From: CADCVT01 sp036389485
Lineage (GTDB): Bacteria > Actinomycetota > Thermoleophilia > Solirubrobacterales > Solirubrobacteraceae
NCBI GenBank assembly: GCA_036389485.1
Contig: DASVPR010000026.1
Location: 1-64,000, forward strand
Length of the DNA stretch: 64,000 nt
Direction of reading: 5' to 3'
Shown piece by piece: positions 51,966 through 59,927 of this stretch. Both the position numbers and the translations under genes were made by a program. Position 1 is the first letter of the stretch. Every line of letters begins with the position of its first letter. Under the pieces are notes generated by a model. It did no database searches, was not told the origin of the DNA, and worked only from the letters and a program-made list of their open reading frames with translations.

Positions 51966-53441
51966 ATGGGCGAAGAGGTCGCCGCGACTGAGTTCTCCCG
52001 GGAGGACCGGCAGCGCTACCGGGACAAGGTCCACCGCTGCCTCGACGCGTTCGCCCGCATGCTCGCCGAGCACCGGTTCGAGGACGACTCGAGCTCGGTC
52101 GGGCTCGAGATCGAGCTGAACCTGACGGACGAGGCGGGCCTGCCGTCGATGTGCAACCAGACGGTCCTCGAGCGCATCGCCGACGCCGACTTCCAGACCG
52201 AGCTCGCGCAGTTCAACGTCGAGATCAACGTCGCGCCGCGCCGGCTCGGCGGCGGCGTGTTCCGCGACCTCGAGGAGGCGGTGCGCGGGACGCTCAACAG
52301 CGCCGAGGAGAAGGGCCGCGGCGCGGGCGCGCACATGATGCTGATCGGGATCCTCCCGACGATCGACACCGAGCACCTGAACGCCGACACGCTGAGCGCC
52401 AACCCGCGCTACGCGCTGCTCAACGAGCAGATCTTCGCGGCCCGCGGGGAGGACCTGCAGATCGACATCGCCGGGCCCGAGCGGCTGACGACGACCGCGG
52501 ACACGATCGCGCCCGAGGCCGCGTGCACCAGCGTCCAGCTGCACCAGCTCGTCGCGCCGGAGGACTTCTCCCGGCACTGGAACGCGGCGCAGGCGATCGC
52601 GGCCGTGCAGGTGGCGGTCGGCGCGAACTCGCCGTACTTCTTCGGGCACGAGCTGTGGCGCGAGACGCGGATCGCGCTGTTCGAACAGGCCACGGACACC
52701 CGGCCGGAGGAGCTCAAGGCGCAGGGCGTTCGCCCGCGGGTCTGGTTCGGCGAGCGCTGGGCGACGTCGATCTTCGACCTCTTCGAGGAGAACGTGAAGT
52801 ACTTCCCGGCGCTGCTGCCCGCGCTGTACGACGAGGAGCCGTTCGACGCCCTCGACGGCGGCGCGACGCCGCGGCTCGGCGAGCTGCGCCTGCACAACGG
52901 CACGATCTACCGCTGGAACCGGCCGATCTACGACGTGGTGGGGGACTGTCCCCACCTGCGCGTCGAGAACCGCGTGCTGCCGGCGGGCCCGACGGTCGTC
53001 GACATCCTCGCCAACGCCGCCCTCTACTACGGCCTGATCCGCGTGCTCGTCGACGAGGAGCGACCGCTGTGGACGCGGATGTCGTTCTCGACGGCGGAGG
53101 AGAACTTCCATGCGGCGGCGCGGGACGGGATCGACGCGCGCGTGTACTGGCCCGGCGTCGGCGAGGTGCCGATCGCGGAGCTGGTGCTGCGGCGGCTGCT
53201 GCCGCTCGCGCACCAGGGGCTCGAACGGTGGGGCGTCGACCGCGCCGACCGCGACCGGCTGCTCGGGATCGTAGAGGGGCGCTGCCTGAACCACACCAAC
53301 GGCGCGTCGTGGCAGGCCGACACCGTGCACGCGCTCGAGCGCCGCGGAGGCTCGCGCACGGACGCGCTGCGGGAGATGACGGTGCGCTACCGCGAGCTCA
53401 TGCACGCCAACGAGCCGGTCCACGCCTGGCCCCTCGGTTGA
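51966..53441 (+). CDS. Glutamate-cysteine ligase (GCS2 family)-like protein
   Basis: 491 aa. Marks of the GCS2/GshA-like carboxylate-amine ligases: VGLEIELNLTDEAGLPSM near residue 45, FNVEINVAPRRLGGGVFRDL, then LQIDIAGPERLTTTADTI, VAVGANSPYFFGHELWRETR, HLRVENRVLPAGPTVVD. Substrate of such actinobacterial enzymes is often not cysteine/glutamate; gamma-glutamyl ligation is only assumed. At 52941-52953 the RAYT-type palindrome replaces the expected codons (IYDVVGDCPHLRVE). The frame remains open. It ends 42 bases before the ferritin-like gene and may be in one transcript with it. Confidence 0.85.
   Translation: MGEEVAATEFSREDRQRYRDKVHRCLDAFARMLAEHRFEDDSSSVGLEIELNLTDEAGLPSMCNQTVLERIADADFQTELAQFNVEINVAPRRLGGGVFRDLEEAVRGTLNSAEEKGRGAGAHMMLIGILPTIDTEHLNADTLSANPRYALLNEQIFAARGEDLQIDIAGPERLTTTADTIAPEAACTSVQLHQLVAPEDFSRHWNAAQAIAAVQVAVGANSPYFFGHELWRETRIALFEQATDTRPEELKAQGVRPRVWFGERWATSIFDLFEENVKYFPALLPALYDEEPFDALDGGATPRLGELRLHNGTIYRWNRPIYDVVGDCPHLRVENRVLPAGPTVVDILANAALYYGLIRVLVDEERPLWTRMSFSTAEENFHAAARDGIDARVYWPGVGEVPIAELVLRRLLPLAHQGLERWGVDRADRDRLLGIVEGRCLNHTNGASWQADTVHALERRGGSRTDALREMTVRYRELMHANEPVHAWPLG
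52941..52953. repeat. Single REP-like palindrome inside the GCS2 gene
   Basis: GGGGACTGTCCCC, identical to the RAYT-linked palindrome, in frame within the gene (extra G before it, ACC after it). Chance occurrence of this 13-mer in the window is small but not negligible in GC-rich DNA. Confidence 0.75.
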
Positions 53442-53483
53442 CGCTGTTGCATCGCGCAGGGTCGCGGCGTAGGTTGGCGGCCC

Positions 53484-54722
53484 ATGAGCGATCAGGCGTC
53501 GGCCGTCGATCGCGCGGGGCTCGTGACGATGCTGCAGCAGGCGTCGGAGCTGGAGCACGCGCTGACCTGCCAGTACCTCTACGCGGCCTTCACGCTGAAG
53601 GCCGGCGGCGACCCGGGGCTCACACCGTCGCAGACGATGCTGTGCGGCCACTGGAACCAGCAGATCACGAAGATCGCCGCGCAGGAGATGTACCACCTGA
53701 TGCTGGCGAGCAACCTGCTCACGGCGATCGGCGAGCGCCCGCGGCTCTCGCGCTCGAACTTCCCGCAGCCGGCCCAGCACTTCTCCGAGATCCCGCTGCC
53801 GTCGATGCTCGCCACGTTCGACGCCGTCACCGTCCACCGGTTCCTCTGCTGGGAGAAGCCGGACGTCCCGGGCTGGTGGGACCAGGCGTGCCTCGACTGC
53901 GCGGCCGCGGTGAACGAGCGGGCGGGGCTGCCGATGCTTGCCGCGCAGGACGCGCCCTACTCGTCGATCGGGCAGCTGTACACGGAGATCGACGACGCGC
54001 TGAAGGCGAACCCGGACTGGATCGATCCCGCGAACGCGGCGAAGCAGGTCACCAGCGCGCTGGTGCCGTTCCACCCGCCGGTCGCGCCGATCACCACGTA
54101 CGCGGACGCGCACGACCACATCGAGGAGATCATCCGCGAGGGCGAGGGCACCGGCGACTACGACTCGCAGGCGCACTTCGCGTTCTTCCACCAGATCTAC
54201 GACGAGCTGGGGAACGGGCCGTCGTTCGAGCCGTCGTGGCCGACCGTCGAGAACCCGGCCTACGATCCCGCGCTCGCCACGCCCGGCGCGACGCTCATCA
54301 CCGCGGACGACAGCCGGGCCGCGGTCGCCCTGGGCGGGCTGTTCAACGACGCCTACCTGCTCCTGCTGCGGACGCTCGACCGGCTCTTCCAGCCCGACGG
54401 GGACAGCGACGAGCAGCGCCAGGCGCTCGCGAACGCCGCGATGGCGTTCATGCCGCTGGCGATCAAGGCGCTCGGGATCCTGCTCACGCGTGTCCCGCTC
54501 GGCGGCGCTCACGCCGGGCGGTTCGCCGGCCCGAGCTTCGAGCTGCCGCAGCCGCTGCCGAGCGTCGCGACGCCCGCCGAGCTCTACGAGGACATGGAGG
54601 CGCTCACGGCGAGGGCGCGCATCCTGACGGTGCAGCTCGACGTCGACGGGACCGACCACGTCGCCTCGCACCTCGAGACGATCCTGCCTCTCTTCGCCGT
54701 TCCGACGGAGGCCGTGCGATGA
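53484..54722 (+). CDS. Ferritin-like half of a VioB/RebD-type (iminophenylpyruvate dimer synthase-like) protein
   Basis: 412 aa. It matches the C-terminal ferritin-like part of VioB: SELEHALTCQYLYAAFTL (Glu22/Glu24), IAAQEMYHLMLASNLLTAIG (Glu68, His71), then REGEGTGDYDSQAHFAFFHQ (Glu and His). These are the iron-type ligand positions of the pfam12902 ferritin-like domain. In VioB, StaD and RebD this domain is fused behind an N-terminal half. Here it is a separate gene in front of that half. Coupled to it by ATGA. ATG 53484 has no better upstream alternative. Confidence 0.85.
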   Translation: MSDQASAVDRAGLVTMLQQASELEHALTCQYLYAAFTLKAGGDPGLTPSQTMLCGHWNQQITKIAAQEMYHLMLASNLLTAIGERPRLSRSNFPQPAQHFSEIPLPSMLATFDAVTVHRFLCWEKPDVPGWWDQACLDCAAAVNERAGLPMLAAQDAPYSSIGQLYTEIDDALKANPDWIDPANAAKQVTSALVPFHPPVAPITTYADAHDHIEEIIREGEGTGDYDSQAHFAFFHQIYDELGNGPSFEPSWPTVENPAYDPALATPGATLITADDSRAAVALGGLFNDAYLLLLRTLDRLFQPDGDSDEQRQALANAAMAFMPLAIKALGILLTRVPLGGAHAGRFAGPSFELPQPLPSVATPAELYEDMEALTARARILTVQLDVDGTDHVASHLETILPLFAVPTEAVR

Positions 54723-56686
54723 GCTACCTCGACAAGCCGCGCGTCGGCTTCTCCGGCAGCGACGCGATGACCAACCCGTCGACGGCGAACAACGAGAACG
54801 TCATCCACCTGCTCGACTACGACAACGTCGAGCTGCTCAACCCGCCGCTGCTGCAGGGCGCCGAGCTGAAGGAGATGAGCGACGTCGCCTACCGCGAGTG
54901 GATGACGACGCTGATGACGTACGACGCCGGCAACCCGGCGGATCCGGCCGGGCAGAGCGACCCCGGCTGGGCGCCCGCGATGCCCGGCTACTGGAACTAC
55001 TACGGCGACCACCTGACGACGTTCGGCACGGCCGCGGTCAACGGCGTGTGGATGCCGGGCGACGACGCGCCGCGGACGACGGACCCGCTCGTGGGCGCGC
55101 GGGTGGCGTTCGACGCGAAGCTCGTGGACGTCGACCCGGCCGACACGTTCAGCTCGCAGCTGATCAGCGCGGCGTTCAGCCTCGTCGGCCCCGGCGCGGG
55201 GGCCGACCTCGTCCAGCTCGTCGCCGGCATCCCGACGATCGCGCACCTGCGGTGGACCAACTTCAACCGCCCGTACGGCGCGGGGACCTTCCAGTGCGTC
55301 ATCCCCAACGAGACGCTGCGCTGGGCCGACGACGCCCCGGACTCCGCCGGCCTCGAGGCGCTGCGGAAGGGGGCGGCGGCCGGCGGCGGGCTGATGCTGC
55401 GCTACTGCCTGTACGACATGCAGGCGGGGATCCAGATGCCGGAGATGTACGACAGGTTCCAGGCGGGCGAGTACGCGTGGAACCCCAAGGTCGGCTTCGT
55501 GCTCGGCACGATCGGCGTCTGGAACGGCGTCGACATGACGACCGCCCCCGTCGGCCGGGTCATGCAGCCGCCGTCGTGGCCGAACGTCCCGCCCGCGCCC
55601 GAGAAGGCGGCGGCCTCGGCGACGCCGCACGTCGCCGGCCACGGAGACCTCGAGCGCCTCCACACGCCGGGGACGAAGGACCAGGAGCTGCTCGCCTCGC
55701 TGCCCGACCAGACGAAGGTCGGCCCCGCGGTGGCCGTGGTGCAGGGCAACATGCTCGTGCTCGACCTGCTGACGACGTTCCCCGAGCAGGCGCCGCGCAA
55801 CATGGCGAAGGTCGACTACGGCGAGGTCACGCTCTGGGCGGGCGACACGTTCGTCGGGGTGGTCCCGTACGACCAGGCGACCTACGAGTCCCAGGCCGGG
55901 GTCGTGGAGCTGCCGCTCTTCGGCGACGACATCAGCGGCCCGCTCTCCCTGCGCGATCAGTACAGGCAGGAGCTGCTGCGCGAGATCGGCTTCCCGCTGG
56001 TCGAGACCGACGACCGGGGCGTGTACCTCGACATGGACGACGAGGGCGGGACGCCGGCGGCGCGCGGGACCGTGCGCGTGCGGGCGTTCGACAAGGGCGA
56101 GCCCGCGCAGGCGTTCGCGCTGCGCGTGCAGGTCGTGGCCGACGAAATGCACCTCGGCGTGGCGAACTCGCTCGAGCCGTTCGTGGTCCAGCAGAACATG
56201 CTGCACTGGAAGGTCCTCAGCGAGACGACCGTCCAGGTGCCGGACAGCGGCGAGGTCGACGTCCCGTTCGAGACGACGACCGCCGGGTGCTACAAGCTCC
56301 GGTTCCTGCCGGAGGGGATGCCGGTCCCGGCGCCCGATCCGAACTTCGCCGCCGAGTTCTACGCGAACGTCCGCGTCCTCCCGTACCACGACTACAGCGG
56401 CGTCCCGGACGAGGAGATCACGTGGGACTTCGTCTACCGCGAGGTCTTCAGCTACTACGGGATCCTCTATCCGATCATGTCGCTGATCATCCCGTGGGGC
56501 CCCGACAACCTGCCGAACGACCCCACCCGGGTCGCGCAGTTCGCGGCGATCATGAAACAGGCGGTCGACCGGAAGTACCTCGGGACCGCCCTGTCGATGC
56601 CGATCACCCGCGAGCTGGACGAGGGGAAGCGCAGGCTGGTGCAGCGCTGGTGCGACCTGCAGCTCCAGCAGGCGCAGCCCAGCTGA
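54719..56686 (+). CDS. VioB-type N-terminal half (RebD/StaD-like), separate gene
   Basis: 655 aa. The start MSYLDKPRVGFSGSDAMTNP has the same form as VioB (MSILDFPRIHFRG). Then DPLVGARVAFDAKLVD is like DGLVGARLALWG. Close to the end ITWDFVYREVFSYYGILYP, then the shared ending SMPITRELDEGKRRLVQRWC, which in VioB reads YMPSTRELSAPKARL. In VioB this half precedes the ferritin-like domain in one chain; here gene order is reversed. No tryptophan oxidase (VioA/RebO) is near. Function as an imine-dimer coupling enzyme is inferred from these matches only. Confidence 0.85.
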   Translation: MSYLDKPRVGFSGSDAMTNPSTANNENVIHLLDYDNVELLNPPLLQGAELKEMSDVAYREWMTTLMTYDAGNPADPAGQSDPGWAPAMPGYWNYYGDHLTTFGTAAVNGVWMPGDDAPRTTDPLVGARVAFDAKLVDVDPADTFSSQLISAAFSLVGPGAGADLVQLVAGIPTIAHLRWTNFNRPYGAGTFQCVIPNETLRWADDAPDSAGLEALRKGAAAGGGLMLRYCLYDMQAGIQMPEMYDRFQAGEYAWNPKVGFVLGTIGVWNGVDMTTAPVGRVMQPPSWPNVPPAPEKAAASATPHVAGHGDLERLHTPGTKDQELLASLPDQTKVGPAVAVVQGNMLVLDLLTTFPEQAPRNMAKVDYGEVTLWAGDTFVGVVPYDQATYESQAGVVELPLFGDDISGPLSLRDQYRQELLREIGFPLVETDDRGVYLDMDDEGGTPAARGTVRVRAFDKGEPAQAFALRVQVVADEMHLGVANSLEPFVVQQNMLHWKVLSETTVQVPDSGEVDVPFETTTAGCYKLRFLPEGMPVPAPDPNFAAEFYANVRVLPYHDYSGVPDEEITWDFVYREVFSYYGILYPIMSLIIPWGPDNLPNDPTRVAQFAAIMKQAVDRKYLGTALSMPITRELDEGKRRLVQRWCDLQLQQAQPS

Positions 56687-57336
56687 CCCGCGCGCGGCCG
56701 TCGCGGTACTGGGCGGTCGCGGGCGGGCTCGCAGCGCTGTTCCTGACGGCGTTCGTCGTCGTGTCCGCGGTGGACGCGCGCGTGCTGACCGATCCTTCGG
56801 GGTCGCTGTCGGGCTCGCTCGCGGGCGTGCTCGGTGTGGCGCTGCTCGTGGTCGACAGCGTGCTGCCGGTGGCGTCGAGCGTCGTCATGGTGAGCCTCGG
56901 CGCGCTGTACGGGCCGGTGCTCGGCGTGGCGCTGGCGCTGGTCGGGCGGCTCGGGTGCTTCCTCGCGGGGTTCTGGGTCGGGCGCCGCTTCGGCGGCTCG
57001 CTGCTGGGCGCGGTGCCGGGCGAGCAGCGGGCGCGCGCCGAGGCGCTCCTCGCGCGGCGGGGCGCGTTCGCGGTGATGGTGACGAGGCCGCTGCCGATCC
57101 TCGGCGACACGGTCGCGATCCTCGCCGGCGCGTCGCCGATGCGGTGGCGGACCGGGGCGGTCGCCGCCACGGTGGGTTCGCTGCCGGAGGCCGTCGCCTA
57201 CGCGATCGCGGGAGCGCTCGCGGCGTCGTCCGCGGACGCGGCCGTCGTGTGGATCGCGTTCGTCGTCGTGGCCGGCGCGTTCTGGGTGTGGGCGGGTACA
57301 ACGAGGACATGGCCAAAGATCACGGGTCGTCCGTGA
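56683..57336 (+). CDS. VTT-domain (DedA/TVP38-like) membrane protein
   Basis: 217 aa if it starts with CTG 56683, which overlaps the preceding TGA as CTGA. No ATG or GTG is found before the first membrane helix (YWAVAGGLAALFLTAFVVVS); the first GTG (MSAVDARV...) would remove it. Six hydrophobic segments; the VTT core reads SVVMVSLGALYGPVLGVALA with GFWVGRRFGG and VTRPLPILGDTVAILAGAS. VTT proteins are thought to move polyprenyl-phosphate or other lipids, which fits the neighbouring wall and glycan genes. Start codon is uncertain. Confidence 0.8.
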   Translation: MTRARPSRYWAVAGGLAALFLTAFVVVSAVDARVLTDPSGSLSGSLAGVLGVALLVVDSVLPVASSVVMVSLGALYGPVLGVALALVGRLGCFLAGFWVGRRFGGSLLGAVPGEQRARAEALLARRGAFAVMVTRPLPILGDTVAILAGASPMRWRTGAVAATVGSLPEAVAYAIAGALAASSADAAVVWIAFVVVAGAFWVWAGTTRTWPKITGRP

Positions 57337-57569
57337 AGGACGACGAGACGTACGAGGCCCTGCGTCGCGACGGCGCGAGCAAGGAGAAGGCCGCGCGGAT
57401 CGCCAACGCGAAGGCCGCCGGCGACAACCCGTCCGAGAAGGGCGGGAAGGCCGAGGACTACGAGGACCGCACGAAGGACGAGCTCGAGAAGCGCGCCGCG
57501 GAGATCGGCATCGAGGGCCGCTCCAAGATGGACAAGGGCGAGCTGATCGACGCCCTGCGCAACCACTGA
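57309..57569 (+). CDS. Small Rho-N/SAP-like protein with DUF7218-type N-terminus (86 aa)
   Basis: The sequence begins MAKDHGSSVKDDETYEALRR then DGASKEKAARIANAKA, which I know from DUF7218-type actinobacterial proteins. The end, TKDELEKRAAEIGIEGRSKM then DKGELIDALRNH, is a Rho-N/SAP-type DNA-binding helix-extended-loop-helix. ATG 57309 lies inside the VTT gene (28-base overlap). Likely a small nucleic-acid-binding stress protein. Confidence 0.8.
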   Translation: MAKDHGSSVKDDETYEALRRDGASKEKAARIANAKAAGDNPSEKGGKAEDYEDRTKDELEKRAAEIGIEGRSKMDKGELIDALRNH

Positions 57570-57572
57570 GAC

Positions 57573-57604
57573 GCGCGCGCCGCTCCCAGCGAAGCGGCGC
57601 GCGC
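57573..57604. terminator. Strong hairpin between convergent genes (bidirectional terminator candidate)
   Basis: A 12-base perfect stem GCGCGCGCCGCT / AGCGGCGCGCGC with an 8-base loop. It sits between the stop of the Rho-N gene (57569) and the stop of the opposing secreted protein (57616). No T-tract follows on either strand, as is usual in high-GC actinobacteria. Confidence 0.7.
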
Positions 57605-57615
57605 CCCGGCGGCGT

Positions 57616-57966
57616 CTACCGGTTGGACTGATAGAAGAAGGTGATGCGCTTGCTGCCGCGCTTGCACGCGACGCGGCCGTTCAGCTCGACCGACGACTTG
57701 TTGCGGTTGGTCTCGCGGCAGCTGTAGCCGCGGACGCTGCCGTTGTACTTGCCGTCCCAGCCGCCGCGCTTGCGGCGCTTGTTGTAGTGCTCGCGGGCGA
57801 CCTTCTTGCCGGTCGAGCAGGAGACGCCCTTGACGCTCAGGTTCGTGACGTAGCCGTTGTTCACCTGGAAGTCGCTGCAGCTCTTCGCCGCCGCCGTGCC
57901 GGAGCCGGCGAGCGGGACCACCGCGAAGGCGGCGAGAAAAGCGAGGGGCAGTAGACGTCGACGCAT
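57616..57966 (-). CDS. Small secreted cysteine-containing protein (116 aa)
   Basis: Signal peptide RRRLLPLAFLAAFAVVPLAGSG, then a mature part of ~90 residues with four cysteines (AKSCSDFQVNN, GVSCSTGK, GYSCRETNR, VACKRGSK), which could form two disulfides. Basic. The motif SFQVNNGYVTNLSVKGVSCST is similar to small exported proteins in actinobacteria but I know no name. Good ribosome site GAAGGAGAA before ATG 57966. Confidence 0.7.
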   Translation of the reverse strand: MRRRLLPLAFLAAFAVVPLAGSGTAAAKSCSDFQVNNGYVTNLSVKGVSCSTGKKVAREHYNKRRKRGGWDGKYNGSVRGYSCRETNRNKSSVELNGRVACKRGSKRITFFYQSNR

Positions 57967-58006
57967 CGAGAGTTCTCCTTCAGGGCCAGGTTTCGAGTGC
58001 AGAAAC

Positions 58007-58756
58007 CTAGCGACGGCCCGAAGTTGCGCCGACCTCGCGGAGCAGGCGCGCGGGCGAGAAGCTGCGGGTGACGACCATGCGATCGAGCGTGTACGCGCCA
58101 TCCGCGGGCGAGGCCGCGCCGCGCCGTGTCGTCGTCGCCCCGGCGAACCCCGCGGCCCGCACCGCGGCCACCACGGCGTCGTCGAACCGCCCGTACGGGT
58201 AGCAGAAGAACGCGACCGGCTCGCCGGGGAACGCGCGCCGCAGGATCCGCCGGGAGCCCGCGACCTCCTGTTCCAGCCGCTCCGCCCCCAGACCGACCAG
58301 GTCCGCGTGGGTGATCGAGTGCGCCCCGAGCTCCCACCCGTCGCGCAGCATCCGCCGCACCTGCCGGCGCGACAGCCCGCCGCGCGTCCCCAGGCGTCCG
58401 GTCTGGAGGTTCAGCACCCCGGGCCACCGGCGCGCGCGGAGGATCTTCGCCGCGGCCGTGTACTGGTCCGCGTAGCCGTCGTCGAACGACAGGACCACCG
58501 GCTTCGGGGGCAGCGGCGCGCCCTCCTCCCAATGCCGCCACGCCTGCTCGAGCGTCACCGCCGTGTACCCGGCCCGCTCCAGCGCCGCGACGTGCCGCCG
58601 GAAGAGCCTCGGGCTGACGTAGAGCGGGTCCCGCGGCGCCTTCGCGACGTGGTGGTAGAGCAGGATCGGGACCGGCGTCTCGCGCACGGCGGCGTGAGCC
58701 GGTGGGACGGCCCCCGCCAGCAGGAGCCCCACAGCGGCCGCCGCCGCACGCCTCAC
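58007..58756 (-). CDS. Secreted polysaccharide deacetylase (CE4/NodB)
   Basis: 249 aa from GTG 58756. Signal peptide (RRAAAAAVGLLLAGAVPPAHA). NodB motifs: PVVLSFDDGYADQYTAAAKI (Asp-Asp), then GAHSITHADLVGL (H-x3-H), FFCYPYGRFDDAVVAAV. It removes acetyl groups from peptidoglycan or chitin-like sugars. GTG overlaps the stop of the SGNH gene upstream (GTGA), so both cell-wall-related enzymes are coupled. Confidence 0.92.
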   Translation of the reverse strand: MRRAAAAAVGLLLAGAVPPAHAAVRETPVPILLYHHVAKAPRDPLYVSPRLFRRHVAALERAGYTAVTLEQAWRHWEEGAPLPPKPVVLSFDDGYADQYTAAAKILRARRWPGVLNLQTGRLGTRGGLSRRQVRRMLRDGWELGAHSITHADLVGLGAERLEQEVAGSRRILRRAFPGEPVAFFCYPYGRFDDAVVAAVRAAGFAGATTTRRGAASPADGAYTLDRMVVTRSFSPARLLREVGATSGRR

Positions 58757-59748
58757 GGCCGGGTACCGGCCGCCATGTGCTGCAACGCCCGGTCGATGTG
58801 GCGCAGCAGGTACGGGCCGAGCGTCGTGGCGAACACCCGCGTCAGGTGGGTCTCGTCCTTGTGGACGAGCGCCCCGCCGATGACCGGCAGGCAGAGCCGC
58901 TCGCTGCACATGAAGCGGTTCATGTCGATGAGCTGGACGCGCCGGGGATCGGCCCGCCGCGCGGCGGGGACGGCCGGGTCGCGCTTGACGGCGTAGTCGC
59001 GCGGCACCGCGCACTTCGGGCCGGCCGCGATCCTCTGCCGGATCGCCTTGGCCACGCAGTCCATCGAGTTGCGGCTGTTCCGCGGGACGTCCCGGATCGA
59101 GAAGATCCGCTCGACCGTCGGCGGGAGTTTCTCGAGCGCCTCGTAGTAGCCGGTCACGTGCGCCCGGTAGTCGTCCTTCGCGCCGACGACCTTGCCGCCG
59201 GTGTGGTTGGACGTGATGACCGTGTGGATCTCGGGATGCTCCTCGAACCAGCGGAAGAGCTGGCGCTTCCACTTGATGCACTTGGTCTTGCCGGGCTCCG
59301 GAATGTCGGTCACCGCGGTCGAGAGCGGGCAGCCGGCCTTCGTCAGCGAGAGCCCGTGCCAGCCCTTCGCCGCGACCACCGCGTCGATCGCCGCGCGCCA
59401 GTGAGCCGCGTGGCTGTCGCCGATCAGCGCGATCGTCTCGGTCGCCGCCGCCTCGTCGACGCCGAAGCTGCAGGGGTTCAGCTCGCCGGCGCGCTCGCCG
59501 AGCCTGCACTCGGAGTTCGGCTCGAGCAGCGCGTCGAGCGGGTGCGGGCGGACCATCTTCGCCAGGCGCTTGTTGTGGCACGGCTGGACGGGATCGCGCG
59601 AGGCGGCGCCGAAGCAGCGGGGGAACTTCGGCGCCGCGGCCGCCTGCTGCTCCTGGCCCTCCTCGGGCGCCTGCGACTGCGCCGCCGCGGTGCCGACGGC
59701 GGCGGCCGCGAGCAGCACGACGAGGACGGCGAGGCGGGCCAGGGGCAT
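58753..59748 (-). CDS. Secreted SGNH-type hydrolase/acyltransferase domain protein
   Basis: 331 aa. Signal peptide LARLAVLVVLLAAAAVGTAAA, a Gln/Ala/Glu-rich linker, then an SGNH domain: Ser in IALIGDSHAAHWRAAIDAVV, TSNHTGGKVV, and the Asp/His pair in LVHKDETHLTRVF. This is like the C-terminal SGNH part of membrane acyltransferase 3 (OatA) proteins, but without the membrane part. ATG 59748 is chosen because it begins the signal. Confidence 0.85.
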   Translation of the reverse strand: MPLARLAVLVVLLAAAAVGTAAAQSQAPEEGQEQQAAAAPKFPRCFGAASRDPVQPCHNKRLAKMVRPHPLDALLEPNSECRLGERAGELNPCSFGVDEAAATETIALIGDSHAAHWRAAIDAVVAAKGWHGLSLTKAGCPLSTAVTDIPEPGKTKCIKWKRQLFRWFEEHPEIHTVITSNHTGGKVVGAKDDYRAHVTGYYEALEKLPPTVERIFSIRDVPRNSRNSMDCVAKAIRQRIAAGPKCAVPRDYAVKRDPAVPAARRADPRRVQLIDMNRFMCSERLCLPVIGGALVHKDETHLTRVFATTLGPYLLRHIDRALQHMAAGTRP

Positions 59749-59792
59749 CGCGTCAATATAAGAACGGCGTCCGGACACCTCCGGGACAAACC

Positions 59793-59875
59793 GCGGAGCG
59801 GGCGCGAAGTAGCGGCGCGGAGTGGCGCGGAGCGGGCGCGAAGCGGGCGCGAAGCAGCGGCGCGGAGCGGCGGCG
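59793..59875. repeat. Degenerate tandem repeats in the intergenic region
   Basis: The unit GCGGAGCGGGCGCGAAG occurs at 59793-59809 and 59827-59843, with partial copies (GGGCGCGAAGC, AGCGGCGCGGAG) around them, between the SGNH gene and the MBL-rhodanese gene. Confidence 0.7.
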
Positions 59876-59927
59876 CGTCCCGGGGCGCTCGCGCCGTGAC
59901 GGCCGATTGAGGGAGGATCCCGCGACG

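Noticed and set aside
52151..54700. Long plus-strand open frame across the GCS2 and ferritin-like genes in another phase
   Set aside because: Only its last part (from 54719) is a real gene; the remainder is Arg/Ala/Gly-rich shadow of GCS2 and the ferritin-like gene.
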